Assembly: GCA_031426735.1 (NCBI GenBank)
Contig: JASJPK010000078.1
Location: 1 to 64,000 of the forward strand
DNA: 64,000 bases
Direction: 5' to 3'
Source: PFJX01 sp031426735
Lineage (GTDB): Bacteria > Pseudomonadota > Gammaproteobacteria > Burkholderiales > Thiobacillaceae
Position 1 is the stretch's first letter. Each line of letters starts with the position of its first letter. The translations under genes were made by a program, and so were the position numbers. The notes under the pieces were generated by a model. That model saw only the letters and a list, made by a program, of their open reading frames with translations. It was not told the DNA's origin and did no database searches. Of this stretch, positions 1 to 9,242 are shown piece after piece.

Positions 1-1139
1 CGCCGGGCTTCGAGGCGCTGGTGTTCAAGGCCTCGCGCGGCATCGAGGACATCTACGAGCTGACCTACATCCGCAAGGATGGCAGCCGCTTCCCGGCCGT
101 GGTCTCGGTCACCGCCTTGCGCGACGATCAGGACGGCATCATCGGCTACCTGCTGATCGGCACAGACAACACCGCGCGCAAACAGATCGAGGCGGAGCGG
201 GGGCAACTCGGTCAGCGCCTGCGCGACCAGCAGTTCTACACACGCTCGCTGTTCGAAGCGAACATCGATGCGCTGATGACCACCGATCCGGGCGGCATCA
301 TCACCGACGTCAACAAACAGATGGAGGCGCTCACCGGCTGCACACGCGATGAGTTGATCGGCGCGCCGTTCAAGAACTACTTCACCGATCCGGAGCGGGC
401 CGAGGCGGGGATCAAGCTGGTACTCAGTAAAAACAAGGTCACCAACTACGAGCTCACCGCGCGCGACCGGGAGGGCAGGGAAACCGTGGTTTCCTACAAT
501 GCGACCACTTTTTACGATCGCGACCGGCGCCTGCAGGGCGTATTCGCCGCGGCGCGCGACATCACGGAACGCAAGCAGGCGGAGGCGCAGATCCTCAAAC
601 TGGCGTTGCATGACACGCTGACCGGGTTGCCCAATCGCCGCCTGCTGGACGATCGCCTGGACCAGGCGATGAGCAGCAGCAAACGCTACAAGAACTATGG
701 CGCGCTGATCTTCCTGGACCTGGACAACTTCAAACCGCTCAACGATACGCATGGGCATCACGTCGGCGATCTGCTGCTGATCGAAGTGGCGCATCGCATC
801 AGCGCTTGTGTCCGCGCGGTGGATGTCGTCGCGCGTTTCGGCGGCGATGAGTTTGTCGTGATCCTGAGTGAGCTGGGCCTGGAAAAACCCGCAGCAATCG
901 CGCAGTCCGCCGGCGTCGCCGAAAAACTCCGCGCCAGCCTGGACAAACCCTATGTGTTGCAGGTCAAGCCGGAGGCTAAAACGGCAATCACCGTCGAGCA
1001 TCGTTGCACTTCCAGTATTGGCGTCGCGCTGTTCCTGGATCATGAGGTTGAACCGGAGGAGGTCGTCAAGTGGGCGGATCTGGCCATGTATCGAGCGAAA
1101 GAGGCCGGTGGCAATGCGATTCGCTTTTTCGATGCTTGA
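1..1139 (+). CDS. PAS-PAS-GGDEF diguanylate cyclase, 5' end missing
   Basis: The reading frame is open from the left edge, so the N-terminus lies outside the window. The first visible part is the end of a PAS/PAC unit (KDGSRFPA, IGYLLIGTDNT), followed by a second PAS domain (LFEANIDALMTTDPGG) and a GGDEF domain with intact active site RFGGDEF encoded near 831-851. An RxxD motif (RAVD) sits five residues before GGDEF, the position of the inhibitory I-site for product feedback. Predicted role: synthesis of cyclic di-GMP from two GTP, controlled by the PAS sensors. No EAL domain follows. The first PAS/PAC is strikingly like that of the hybrid kinase at 27206-28897, so the two share a recent common source. 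The AI-2E-type permease starts 7-16 nt after the stop. Confidence 0.9.
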   Translation, partial: PGFEALVFKASRGIEDIYELTYIRKDGSRFPAVVSVTALRDDQDGIIGYLLIGTDNTARKQIEAERGQLGQRLRDQQFYTRSLFEANIDALMTTDPGGIITDVNKQMEALTGCTRDELIGAPFKNYFTDPERAEAGIKLVLSKNKVTNYELTARDREGRETVVSYNATTFYDRDRRLQGVFAAARDITERKQAEAQILKLALHDTLTGLPNRRLLDDRLDQAMSSSKRYKNYGALIFLDLDNFKPLNDTHGHHVGDLLLIEVAHRISACVRAVDVVARFGGDEFVVILSELGLEKPAAIAQSAGVAEKLRASLDKPYVLQVKPEAKTAITVEHRCTSSIGVALFLDHEVEPEEVVKWADLAMYRAKEAGGNAIRFFDA

Positions 1140-1145
1140 GCGGGC

Positions 1146-2213
1146 GTGCTGACCATGAGTCCGGACCTCTATCGCAAGGAGTTCGTCATCGTCGTCGCGG
1201 CGCTGTTCGGGCTGGCCCTGTACTGGATGTTGTTGCCGTTCTGGAACGCGTTGGCCTGGGGCGTCTGCCTCGCCTTTCTGCTGGCGCCGGTGCAGCGCTG
1301 GCTGACCCGCAAGCTGCATGGGCGCGCCAGTCTGGCGGCGGCAATCATCACGCTGCTGGTGCCGCTAATGCTGGCCGGGCCCTTGCTCAGCCTGGGCGCG
1401 GCGTTTGCGAATCAGGCTACCGATCTGCTCAGCCGTCTGCAGCAACAGCCGTTGCGGTTCGATGCCAACCTGCTGGCGCAACTGGAACAGAACCCCTTTA
1501 TCGGCAACCTGGCCGAGTGGCTCCGCCAGAACCTCACCGCCAGCACCGAACAGTTGCAAGGCTGGCTGGTCGGCGCGGTGCAGATGTTGCTGAAATCGCT
1601 GGCGGCCAGTGGCGGCAACTTCCTGCTCGCGGCCCTGGGCTCGTTCATCCAATTCTTCATGATGCTGTTCCTGCTGTTCTTCTTTCTGCGCGACGGCCGC
1701 CAACTGCTCGGCCGCGCAGTGCGTCTGGTGCCGATGGATCCGCTACGCCGGATCGAGTTGCTCAAACTGATCGGCGATACGACCCGCGCCGTGGTCTACG
1801 GCACCGGCTTGACTGCGCTGGCCCAGGGCGCGCTGGTCGGTATCGGCTTCGCCATCGTCGGCTTGCCCGCCGCCGTCGTCTTTGCTGTTCTGACCGCGCT
1901 GCTGGCGCTGCTGCCGGTCGGCGGCGCCGCGCTCGTGTGGGCGCCGGCGGCGCTCTATCTGGCCGCGACTTCGCAATGGGGTTTTGCGATCTTCCTGACG
2001 ATCTGGGGCTCCGGCGTATCGGTCATCGATAACCTGCTGCGGCCGTTGCTGATTTCCAGGCATGCGCCGGTATCGATCCTCGCCGTTTTCGTCGGCGTTA
2101 TCGGCGGCATTTCCGCCTTCGGCATGATCGGCGTAATTGTCGGTCCGGTGCTGCTGACCGTCGTCGCCGCGCTGCTGCGCTTTCTCGACGAGGCGCTGTC
2201 GCGCCCGGAGTGA
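1146..2213 (+). CDS. AI-2E family transporter (PerM/YdiK-type permease)
   Basis: This is an inner-membrane protein of about 355 aa with eight or so hydrophobic segments in the pattern of the AI-2E/PerM family: paired helices at the N-terminus (FGLALYWMLLPFWNALAW), a long amphipathic middle region (about residues 75-150), and C-terminal helices around VIDNLLRPLLIS, a signature region of the family. Members are described as autoinducer-2 exporters or Na+/H+ antiporters, and the substrate cannot be told from sequence. Translation may begin at the GTG at 1146 or the ATG at 1155; neither has a strong ribosome binding site. It follows the GGDEF gene closely and may be cotranscribed with it. Confidence 0.85.
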   Translation: MLTMSPDLYRKEFVIVVAALFGLALYWMLLPFWNALAWGVCLAFLLAPVQRWLTRKLHGRASLAAAIITLLVPLMLAGPLLSLGAAFANQATDLLSRLQQQPLRFDANLLAQLEQNPFIGNLAEWLRQNLTASTEQLQGWLVGAVQMLLKSLAASGGNFLLAALGSFIQFFMMLFLLFFFLRDGRQLLGRAVRLVPMDPLRRIELLKLIGDTTRAVVYGTGLTALAQGALVGIGFAIVGLPAAVVFAVLTALLALLPVGGAALVWAPAALYLAATSQWGFAIFLTIWGSGVSVIDNLLRPLLISRHAPVSILAVFVGVIGGISAFGMIGVIVGPVLLTVVAALLRFLDEALSRPE

Positions 2214-2315
2214 ACCTTGTCCGGTGATCCGCATCCAGTTCCATCAATCTGAGCGATGAGGTCATTGGTTTTCGGCAGCGATAAAGTCCGCCGCGACAAC
2301 TGCCGAGCGGGCTCG

Positions 2316-2329
2316 GTGTTCCAGCGTAC
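2316..2329 (+). promoter_or_regulatory. weak regulon operator upstream of the PEP-CTERM gene (site S0)
   Basis: The sequence reads GTGTTC-CA-GCGTAC. The right arm and its ACAGAC flank match the strong site at 28971-28984, but the left arm is degenerate. Exactly 22 nt further on lies CACGCT (2352-2357), the same xAxxCT hexamer seen at the stronger sites. The start codon of the PEP-CTERM gene is 116 nt from the site. This is the weakest member of the set. Confidence 0.33.
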
Positions 2330-2444
2330 AGACCCGCGCCACATGCGCTGCCACGCTACGTTCGCTACCGGGTTATTGCATCGATTTTGAATGCCCGGAT
2401 GCAGAGGTCTCCCGCTTTTTCCGCTTCCAACAAGGATCAATAAA

Positions 2445-3164
2445 ATGCATAAACAATTACTGATTGTCTCCGCCCTGTCCGGCCTGTTCTCGGCCGGTTC
2501 CGCAAACGCATTGATCATTGATAATTTCTCGGTCGCGCAAGCGCAGATCTACATTACCGGCCCGGCGCCGGTAGCCTCGTTCAACAACCTTCAATCCGGC
2601 GCCGTCGGCAACATCCTTGGCGGAATCCGCAAGACCGACGTCACGCTGTACGCAGGTGACGCCGCTGCGGATGTCAACGTCAGGGTCGTTGCGGGCGTGC
2701 TCGATATCAATGATTCCGTCAGCGCTGCGACCGAGGTGGTGTTGACCTGGGATGCCGGCGGTGCGGGTCTGGGAAATATCGACATGTATACAGGTGGCGC
2801 TACCGGTATTTACCTGGCCTTCCCGACGGCAATGGACCATGCCCTTCAGCTGAGTTTCGACATCGATGACTTTGCCTCCGGTATGACCGCCTCACGCAGC
2901 ATTACCTTCCCGATTGGCTCGCAGGGTAATGATTTCTTCTTTGCGTTCAGCGATTTCAGCAACGTCGCGGCGCTCTCGTCGGCGGACGCAATCCGCATGA
3001 CGCTGAGTTCGACAACCCCCGGCCTGGACGCGAACATTGACTTGATCGAAACCCGCGACGCCCTTAACGGCAACGTGCCTGAGCCTGCCACGCTGGGTTT
3101 GCTCGGTCTCGGTCTGCTGGGTCTTGGCATCTCTCGTCACAAACGAACGGCCCGCAACGCTTAA
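2445..3164 (+). CDS. PEP-CTERM sorting domain protein
   Basis: The product is a 239-aa exported protein. It has an N-terminal signal peptide (MHKQLLIVSALSGLFSAGSA, cleavage near ANA), a beta-rich central part with no recognisable catalytic motif, and a C-terminal PEP-CTERM tail: VPEPATLGLL near residue 211, a hydrophobic helix, then a basic cluster (RHKR). In this system the tail is processed by an exosortase (EpsH/XrtA type), and the protein is released to the surface or the exopolysaccharide matrix. The exosortase gene is not in the window, but an exopolysaccharide cluster lies at 51-64 kb. The ATG at 2445 has AAGGAT at a good distance; an upstream in-frame extension lacks a signal peptide and is rejected. 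A hairpin terminator follows the gene. Confidence 0.85.
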   Translation: MHKQLLIVSALSGLFSAGSANALIIDNFSVAQAQIYITGPAPVASFNNLQSGAVGNILGGIRKTDVTLYAGDAAADVNVRVVAGVLDINDSVSAATEVVLTWDAGGAGLGNIDMYTGGATGIYLAFPTAMDHALQLSFDIDDFASGMTASRSITFPIGSQGNDFFFAFSDFSNVAALSSADAIRMTLSSTTPGLDANIDLIETRDALNGNVPEPATLGLLGLGLLGLGISRHKRTARNA

Positions 3165-3184
3165 CGACATCTGTGTTTTCCGCA

Positions 3185-3218
3185 ATGCAACAGCCCGGCT
3201 TCGGCCGGGCTGTTGCAT
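3185..3218. terminator. bidirectional hairpin terminator
   Basis: A 15-bp perfect GC-rich stem (ATGCAACAGCCCGGC and its complement) closes on a TTCG tetraloop between two convergent genes. No long T run follows on either strand, so termination may be partial. Confidence 0.7.
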
Positions 3219-3242
3219 GTGTGGATGGCTCTTATGCGACTG

Positions 3243-4181
3243 CTAGCGCTGGCGCAAATATTCGCTCAGTTTCATGTCGATATAGGTCGTGCGGTCAATT
3301 TCATGCAGTTGGCGTGGGTATTGCTCGGTGGCGGTGAACCAGCTATGCAGGCGCTTTTGCAGTTGCACAGCGGGCACAGCAGTGAATGCGCCGAGGTAGG
3401 CGTCGATGGCGAGGTAATAGCGCATGGCATTGCGCTCGATCAGGCCACGCATGCCCCGAATGTATTCGGGTTGGCCGTTGTATTGCCGACCGGCGATGGT
3501 GAAGCCGACCTTGCCGCTGCCGAGGGTGGCAAGGTAGGTTTTCATGGCGATTCGACCGGCCCATCCGTACTCATAAAAGTAGGTCATGTGCAGAAAGGTG
3601 CGGCCATTGGCCAACGGTATCGCTTGTATCTGGATGCGGTAATTGCGGGTGTCCATCGGACCTTCATCCGCGCTGAGCTGAATTTCCAGGTACTTCGCGC
3701 TGGCCGCGGCGACGCGATAGGTGAACTCAAGTTGGTACGCGTCTTCAAGCGGCTGACTGTATTTTTTGCCGATGCTGACGCGCAGCACTGTGTTGGCCTT
3801 GTCAGGCGCGGCACGGCAGTACTTGGTGTTGAGATGCAGGCTTAATACATCGCACCAGTTGTCCGGGTCGTTGAGTCCCGCGTAGACCGTGGCGAACGGG
3901 TAATCGACCACGGCATAAATATCGCCCTTGATGTTGTTCTCGGATTCGGTCGAGTCGAGATAGAGCGGGCGCTGAAACTGGTTTTGCTGCAAGCGGTCTG
4001 CCAGCGAAGTGTATTTGGCGAGCAACAATGCGCCGGTGGAGGACTCCGGTGCGGCAGCAAACACGACCCCGAGACCGGCTAGCGCGAGCCAGACCAGCAA
4101 CAGGCGTGTGAGCCAGGTCAGCGGCTGGGTTGGCAAAGGCGTTGGCAACTCAAACGGAGCGATTGAAGCGGAAGAATGCAT
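3243..4181 (-). CDS. exported protein of unknown function, possibly SRPBCC-like
   Basis: The protein is about 312 aa with a membrane anchor or uncleaved signal near residues 25-45 (LTRLLLVWLALAGLGVVFAA). The rest is soluble and presumably periplasmic. The stretch DIYAVVDYPFATVYAGLNDP followed by WCDVL resembles the start of START/SRPBCC lipid-binding folds, but this is only a pattern impression. The ATG at 4181 was chosen because longer versions add a cysteine-rich stretch that is really the end of the gene before it. It overlaps that gene (4150-4539) by 32 nt, so the two are probably translated together. No catalytic motif is evident. Confidence 0.65.
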   Translation of the reverse strand: MHSSASIAPFELPTPLPTQPLTWLTRLLLVWLALAGLGVVFAAAPESSTGALLLAKYTSLADRLQQNQFQRPLYLDSTESENNIKGDIYAVVDYPFATVYAGLNDPDNWCDVLSLHLNTKYCRAAPDKANTVLRVSIGKKYSQPLEDAYQLEFTYRVAAASAKYLEIQLSADEGPMDTRNYRIQIQAIPLANGRTFLHMTYFYEYGWAGRIAMKTYLATLGSGKVGFTIAGRQYNGQPEYIRGMRGLIERNAMRYYLAIDAYLGAFTAVPAVQLQKRLHSWFTATEQYPRQLHEIDRTTYIDMKLSEYLRQR

Positions 4182-4539
4182 ACGGAGCGAGTGCAACCCA
4201 AAGCAGCACGAAAAGCCACATTTGGCCATGGAGTACATCGTAGCTACGCCATAACTCAGACCATGGATGGCCAGCGACATAGTGGAAAAACAGGAATTCG
4301 AAGGCAACGGTCAGCGCCAGCCAGAATGCGCCAATCAACATCGCCTGGCGGCTGGAAGCAGGTGGGTGACGCCGGATAAACCAGCCAATCGCGATGCCCA
4401 ACAGCAGGATGCCGGTGACGCACGAGATCTGATGCGCCGACAACGCGTCGACGTACTTGCCGTAGGTGGAATCGCGTATGCCGCCATTCGCCACGGAGAC
4501 CAGCAACAGCCCAAACCAGGCAACCAGGTATTTCCACAT
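4150..4539 (-). CDS. small multispanning membrane protein, unknown
   Basis: The 129-aa product has four hydrophobic segments (MWKYLVAWFGLLLVSVA; ITGILLL-like segment GILLLGIAIGWF; GAFWLALTVAFEFLFFHYVAG; MWLFVLLWVALAPYAFF). I do not recognise the family. The ATG at 4539 (MWKYL) is preferred to an upstream TTG at 4575 because that TTG lies next to a dispersed repeat. The 3' end overlaps the following gene for an exported protein, so the two look like one transcription unit. Confidence 0.6.
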   Translation of the reverse strand: MWKYLVAWFGLLLVSVANGGIRDSTYGKYVDALSAHQISCVTGILLLGIAIGWFIRRHPPASSRQAMLIGAFWLALTVAFEFLFFHYVAGHPWSELWRSYDVLHGQMWLFVLLWVALAPYAFFRFNRSV

Positions 4540-4581
4540 GCTTAACAGAATGTCGAGAATCGTGAATGACCTCAATTAATC

Positions 4582-4667
4582 CGTCATTCCCGCGCAGGCG
4601 GGAACCCGGAAGGCGTTGATTTTGCAGAGCCCGTCGCACTGGACCCCGGCGTAGGCCGGGGTGACGG
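4582..4667. repeat. MITE/REP-like hairpin pair (family R)
   Basis: Two hairpins with opposite ends of the family are present: CGTCATTCCCGCGCAGGCGGG at the left and CCCCGGCGTAGGCCGGGGTGACG at the right, about 30 nt apart. Related copies lie near 12342, 13757, 14522, 23927 and 36998. They are intergenic and contain no open frame. Confidence 0.7.
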
Positions 4668-4728
4668 TGTGTTTTTCGACACCCTGCTTATTCCACCGAG
4701 AACTGGGAGGATTCAGGCGCGGCATTGC

Positions 4729-4905
4729 TCAACGATATCCATCACGACTCCGATCGTGATCGCGGTCGCGGTCTTTGTCCCGGCGATTATCGTGATGCTG
4801 ATCCCGGTCACCTCGATACCCATCGTCATGGCCTCGGTGCGGCACCACATAACAACCGCTCAAACCCACCATCAGCAAACTCAACATCAGCAACAACTTT
4901 TTCAT
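4729..4905 (-). CDS. 58-aa Asp/Arg/His-rich lipoprotein
   Basis: The frame starts at ATG 4905, seven nt from a clear AAGGA ribosome binding site, and encodes MKKLLLMLSLLMVGLSGCYV: a basic start, a hydrophobic core and a lipobox LSGC with Cys18. The mature part is almost only charged residues (repeats such as DRDRDHDRSRD). The predicted product is a small outer-membrane or periplasmic lipoprotein. It lies 60 nt after the gene at 4966-5403, whose C-terminus is also Arg/Asp-rich, so the two are probably an operon. It is short and has no named family that I recognise; the signal peptide and ribosome binding site are the support. Confidence 0.65.
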   Translation of the reverse strand: MKKLLLMLSLLMVGLSGCYVVPHRGHDDGYRGDRDQHHDNRRDKDRDRDHDRSRDGYR

Positions 4906-4965
4906 GACACATCCTTTATCGAAATTTCAGAAACCGCCCAGCAGGCGATTGCGCGCTGAGCTTGC

Positions 4966-5403
4966 TCAGCGATTGGGCCCATGCCCGCGACCGTTGTCGT
5001 GGCGGTCATTGCCGCGGCCATCTCGCCGTTCGTCCCTGCGCCAGTCTCCGCGTTCATCGCGTCGATCTTGATGACGTTCCCGGTAACGCGGGACGTACTC
5101 TTGGCTATACCAGTTGTCCTGCACAAAGTAGACCCGTTCGTTGCAAGCGTTGTATTCACCGCAGTGTCTACGCCAGTTCTTCGCGTGGCCGGGCGGTACG
5201 TGCAGGTAGATGGGCGGGCGGTGCAGCGCTGCCCGATAGATGACGCGTGGCTGCTGGTAGATCAGTCGCGGTGGCGGGAAGTCGCCGATGTCGATGTGAC
5301 CATAGAAGCCCGGTTGGCCAATGCTGAGCGAGACCCCGACATCGGCGGCAAGCGACGGTGCGGCGATGGCCGCGAGTGCGGCGGCAAATAGCAAACGTTT
5401 CAT
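4966..5403 (-). CDS. exported protein with Arg/Asp-rich tail
   Basis: The product is 145 aa. A signal peptide (MKRLLFAAALAAIAAPSLAA) is followed by DVGVSLSIGQPGFYGHIDIG, a segment common to small betaproteobacterial exported proteins, then proline- and tyrosine-rich sequence with two cysteines, and a C-terminal 40 residues dominated by R, D, N and G. No enzyme motif is seen. The ATG at 5403 has GGAAGG upstream; an extended start at 5445 would place 14 odd residues before the signal. A candidate regulon operator (5475-5488) stands 72 nt upstream. The 58-aa lipoprotein gene follows on the same strand. Confidence 0.75.
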   Translation of the reverse strand: MKRLLFAAALAAIAAPSLAADVGVSLSIGQPGFYGHIDIGDFPPPRLIYQQPRVIYRAALHRPPIYLHVPPGHAKNWRRHCGEYNACNERVYFVQDNWYSQEYVPRYRERHQDRRDERGDWRRDERRDGRGNDRHDNGRGHGPNR

Positions 5404-5474
5404 GGTGGTTCCTTCCGATAAGTTGTACAGGTGAACCTGCAACACCAGCCTAGGTAAATAAGTACGTCAAATCG

Positions 5475-5488
5475 GTGCGCCAACGAAC
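5475..5488 (-). promoter_or_regulatory. regulon operator S1
   Basis: The site is GTGCGC-CA-ACGAAC. On the minus strand TAGGCT (5452-5447) begins exactly 22 nt beyond its edge, a -10-like hexamer at class II activator spacing. The controlled gene starts at 5403. Confidence 0.5.
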
Positions 5489-5632
5489 ATAGCCGTGTTG
5501 GTCACGACTCATTTATTGCGTGCGCTGGCGAACGGAAGCGCCTAGCGCGAAGGCGCAAGGTGCACAGGTTGTAAACCGCAAGCCCCGCGTCGTTTCGGCA
5601 TTCGGAGTTGCGGCAGGCCACCTGGATTCAAC

Positions 5633-7138
5633 ATGCTCAATACCTGCCTGATTACATTACGCACCGATTGCAGCGAGACACTTGCGCGCAGATTGCTGAT
5701 TCCGGTCCTCATGCTTTGCCTGACGCTGATCCTGAGCAGCTGCGCGTCAGTTGCGCCGCAGCAGGACAAACCGATACTGCTGGCGATACCGGCAGGCTGG
5801 TCGAATACAAGCGATGCCGCGTCCAGCCAGGCATCCTCGCTGGCGCAATGGTGGACGCGCTTCGATGACCCGCAACTGGGCCAACTGGTGGCGCGGGCGA
5901 TGCAGACCAACACCGAGGTGAACCGTGCGCAAGCCGCGTTGCGCCAGGCGCGTGCGCTGCGCGATGCCGCCGCCGCCGGGTTGCGGCCGACGTTGGGCAG
6001 TTCCGCGTCGGCCTCGCATGGCACGGCCGGCGGCAACAGCACCGGCAACCTGTTCAAGGCCGGTCTGGATGCCGCTTGGGAGCCTGATATCTTTGGCAGC
6101 AAACAGAGTGCGCTGGACGCGGGCAATGCTACGTTGCGCGCCAGCGCCGCCAGTCTGGGCGATGTCCAGGTATCGATCGCGGCCGAAGTGGCGCTCAGTT
6201 ACCTCACGCTGCGCAGCGCGCAAACGCGACTGGCTATTGCCGAAGCCAATCTGGCCAGTCAGCTCGATACCCATGAAATCACCGGTTGGCGCTTGCAGGC
6301 CGGGCTGGTGTCTTCGCTGGAAGCCGAACAATCGCTCAGCGCCACTGAACAAACGCGCGCCCAGTTGCCGGTCCTGCAGACCAGCATTGCGCAAACCCGG
6401 CATGCCCTGGCGGTGTTGACCGGCCAGCCACCGGCGGATTTGACCGCTGAATTGGCTGCCGGGTTTGCCACAACCTCGCCGATCCCGCAGGCGGCCGACG
6501 ATCTGGTGTTGAGTTTTCCCGCCGACACCTTGCGCCAGCGGCCTGATGTGCGCGCCGCCGAGCAGCAAATCACAGCCGCGTTGGCGCGAGTTTCCCAGGC
6601 CGATGCGGCGCGTAAACCCAGTTTCAGAATCGGCGGCTCGCTGGGCTTGAACGCCTTGACCCTGGGCGCGCTGACCCATGGCGCAGCGGTGGTCAGTTCG
6701 CTGCTGGCCGGCGTCTCGCTGCCGATCTTCGATGGCGGCGCGGCGCGCGCCACGCTGCGGGCCGAACAGGCCGCGCTTGAACAAGAGCAGGCGTCATACC
6801 GGGCCACCGTGTTGACCGCATTGAAGGAAGTGGAAGACGCGCTGGCCGCGCTACGCGGCGACCGCGAACGCTTGCTGCGCCTGAACCTGGCCGCCGAATC
6901 CGCCCGCAACGCCGCGCAAATGGCGCGCCAGCGCTATGACAGCGGCCTGGTGGATTTTCAGGTGGTGCTGGAAACCCAGCGCAGCCAGCTCGGCACACAA
7001 GACAACGTCGCCAGCACCCAGGCCGATCTCGCCGCCGACCATGTGCGCTTGTACAAGGCGTTGGGCGGCGGCTGGAACCCAGAGCGGTTGAATTCAGACC
7101 TCGCCGCCATCGCACCCAACCGGACTGAACCGAAATGA
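5633..7138 (+). CDS. NodT-family outer membrane efflux lipoprotein
   Basis: The 501-aa product is a TolC-like outer membrane factor. The N-terminus carries a lipobox (ILSSC, Cys37). The body has the two-fold repeat of the family, with QWWTRFDDPQLGQLVARAM near residue 78, LRSAQTRLAIAEANLASQ, and LRQRPDVRAAEQQITAALA in the second half, with coiled-coil helices in each repeat. It should form the outer membrane channel for the adaptor and ABC pump encoded directly downstream; the next start codon overlaps this stop (ATGA). The first 20 residues before the hydrophobic core are unusually long, so a later start is possible. The substrate is unknown. Confidence 0.9.
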   Translation: MLNTCLITLRTDCSETLARRLLIPVLMLCLTLILSSCASVAPQQDKPILLAIPAGWSNTSDAASSQASSLAQWWTRFDDPQLGQLVARAMQTNTEVNRAQAALRQARALRDAAAAGLRPTLGSSASASHGTAGGNSTGNLFKAGLDAAWEPDIFGSKQSALDAGNATLRASAASLGDVQVSIAAEVALSYLTLRSAQTRLAIAEANLASQLDTHEITGWRLQAGLVSSLEAEQSLSATEQTRAQLPVLQTSIAQTRHALAVLTGQPPADLTAELAAGFATTSPIPQAADDLVLSFPADTLRQRPDVRAAEQQITAALARVSQADAARKPSFRIGGSLGLNALTLGALTHGAAVVSSLLAGVSLPIFDGGAARATLRAEQAALEQEQASYRATVLTALKEVEDALAALRGDRERLLRLNLAAESARNAAQMARQRYDSGLVDFQVVLETQRSQLGTQDNVASTQADLAADHVRLYKALGGGWNPERLNSDLAAIAPNRTEPK

Positions 7139-8477
7139 ACCCCGCCGCCGCACCCACGCCCGCCACGGTCTCTGAGCCGACTACCGCCGCAAGCAGCGCA
7201 ACGCCTGACGATCTCAGCAAGCTGCTCGGTGAACCCGCGTCGCGTGCCTGGTATCGCAGCCGGAGGGTGTGGGCCGCTGCGCTGATGGTGGTGCTGCTCG
7301 TCGCCGGCGTCTGGATCTGGCAAGCGAAAAAATCCGCCAACGCCGCCCCTGCTTACCAGACGCAGCCGGTAGCACGCGGCAACCTGTCGTTGACCGTAAC
7401 CGCCAACGGCACGCTGCAACCGGTGCGGACAACCAGCATCGGCAGCGAACTGTCCGGCACGGTGTTGAAGGTCAATGTGGACGTCAACGACCCGGTGAAA
7501 AAGGGCCAGGTGCTGGTCGAACTCGATACCGCCAAGCTGCGCGACCAGATTCTGCGTTCGCGCGCCGCCATCACCGCCGCTAACGCCAAGGTGGCGCAGA
7601 CCGCGGCCACGGTGAAAGAAGCGCGCGCCGGGCTGGCGCGGTTCGAAGAAGTGGCGCGCCTATCCGGCGGCAAGGTGCCGTCGAAGGCCGAACTGGATGT
7701 CAGCCGCGCCACGTTGGCCCGCGCCCTGGCCGACGCCGCCAGCGCCCAGGCCAGCGTCAGCGATGCGCAAGCGGCGATGTCCACCGACATGATCAATCAA
7801 TCGAAAGCGTCGATCCGCGCGCCGTCCGACGGCGTCGTGCTGACCCGCAGCGTCGATCCCGGCAACGCCGTGGCGGCCTCGTTGCAGGCGGTGACGCTGT
7901 TCACCGTGGCCGACGATCTGGCGCAACTGCGCTTGCAGGTCTATGTCGATGAAGCCGATGTCGGCGCGGTGAAAATCGGCCAGCACGCGCTGTTCACCGT
8001 GAGCGCCTACCCGCGCCGCAAGTACCCGGCGCAGACCACCCGCGTCGCCTTCGGTTCGACCATCACCGATAACGTCGTCACCTACCTGACCTATCTCGAC
8101 GTGGACAACGCCGACCTCAGCCTGCGCCCAGGCATGACCGCTACCGCCACCATTACCGCGACACAGCGCCACGACGTATTGCTGGTGCCCAACACCGCGC
8201 TGCGCTTCTCGCCCACGGCAGCTGCGTCTGCCGCATCGGCCAAGGCAGGCGCGGGCATCAACCTGATGCCGCGCATGCCCAGCAGCAGGACGCGCAAGTC
8301 GGCCGCAGACGGCGCCAGCACGGCGGCGGCGCGGCAGGTCTGGGTGCTGCGCGAGGGCAAGGCGGTTGCCGTGAAGGTGACGCCGGGCATCAGCGATGGC
8401 CGCATGACCGAGATCACCGGCGGCGACCTGCAAGTCGGCATGCAGGTGATTACCGGTCAAAAAGTGGTGATTAAAGA

Positions 8478-8481
<4 letters not shown>
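7135..8481 (+). CDS. MacA-like periplasmic adaptor (HlyD/RND-MFP family)
   Basis: This is a 448-aa membrane fusion protein. A cytoplasmic N-terminus is followed by one membrane helix at about residues 45-62 (WAAALMVVLLVAGVWIW), then a lipoyl-like half (GSELSGTVLKVNVDVNDPVKKGQVLVELD), a helical hairpin, the second lipoyl half (IRAPSDGVVL) and beta-barrel domains. A low-complexity Ala/Ser/Arg insert lies near residues 360-400. It bridges the MacB-like pump in the inner membrane and the NodT channel. The gene overlaps its neighbours on both sides by 4 nt, a tight operon. Confidence 0.9.

Positions 8482-9241
<760 letters not shown>

Positions 9242-9242
<1 letters not shown>

Noticed and set aside
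2316..2357. Calling S0 a full member of the operator set
   Set aside because: Only the right arm matches; it was kept as a weak site because the 22-nt spacing to CACGCT fits, but not counted among the eight main sites.
4540..4575. Upstream TTG start for the small membrane protein
   Set aside because: It lies beside a dispersed repeat and adds residues that do not fit a membrane protein start; ATG 4539 is simpler.
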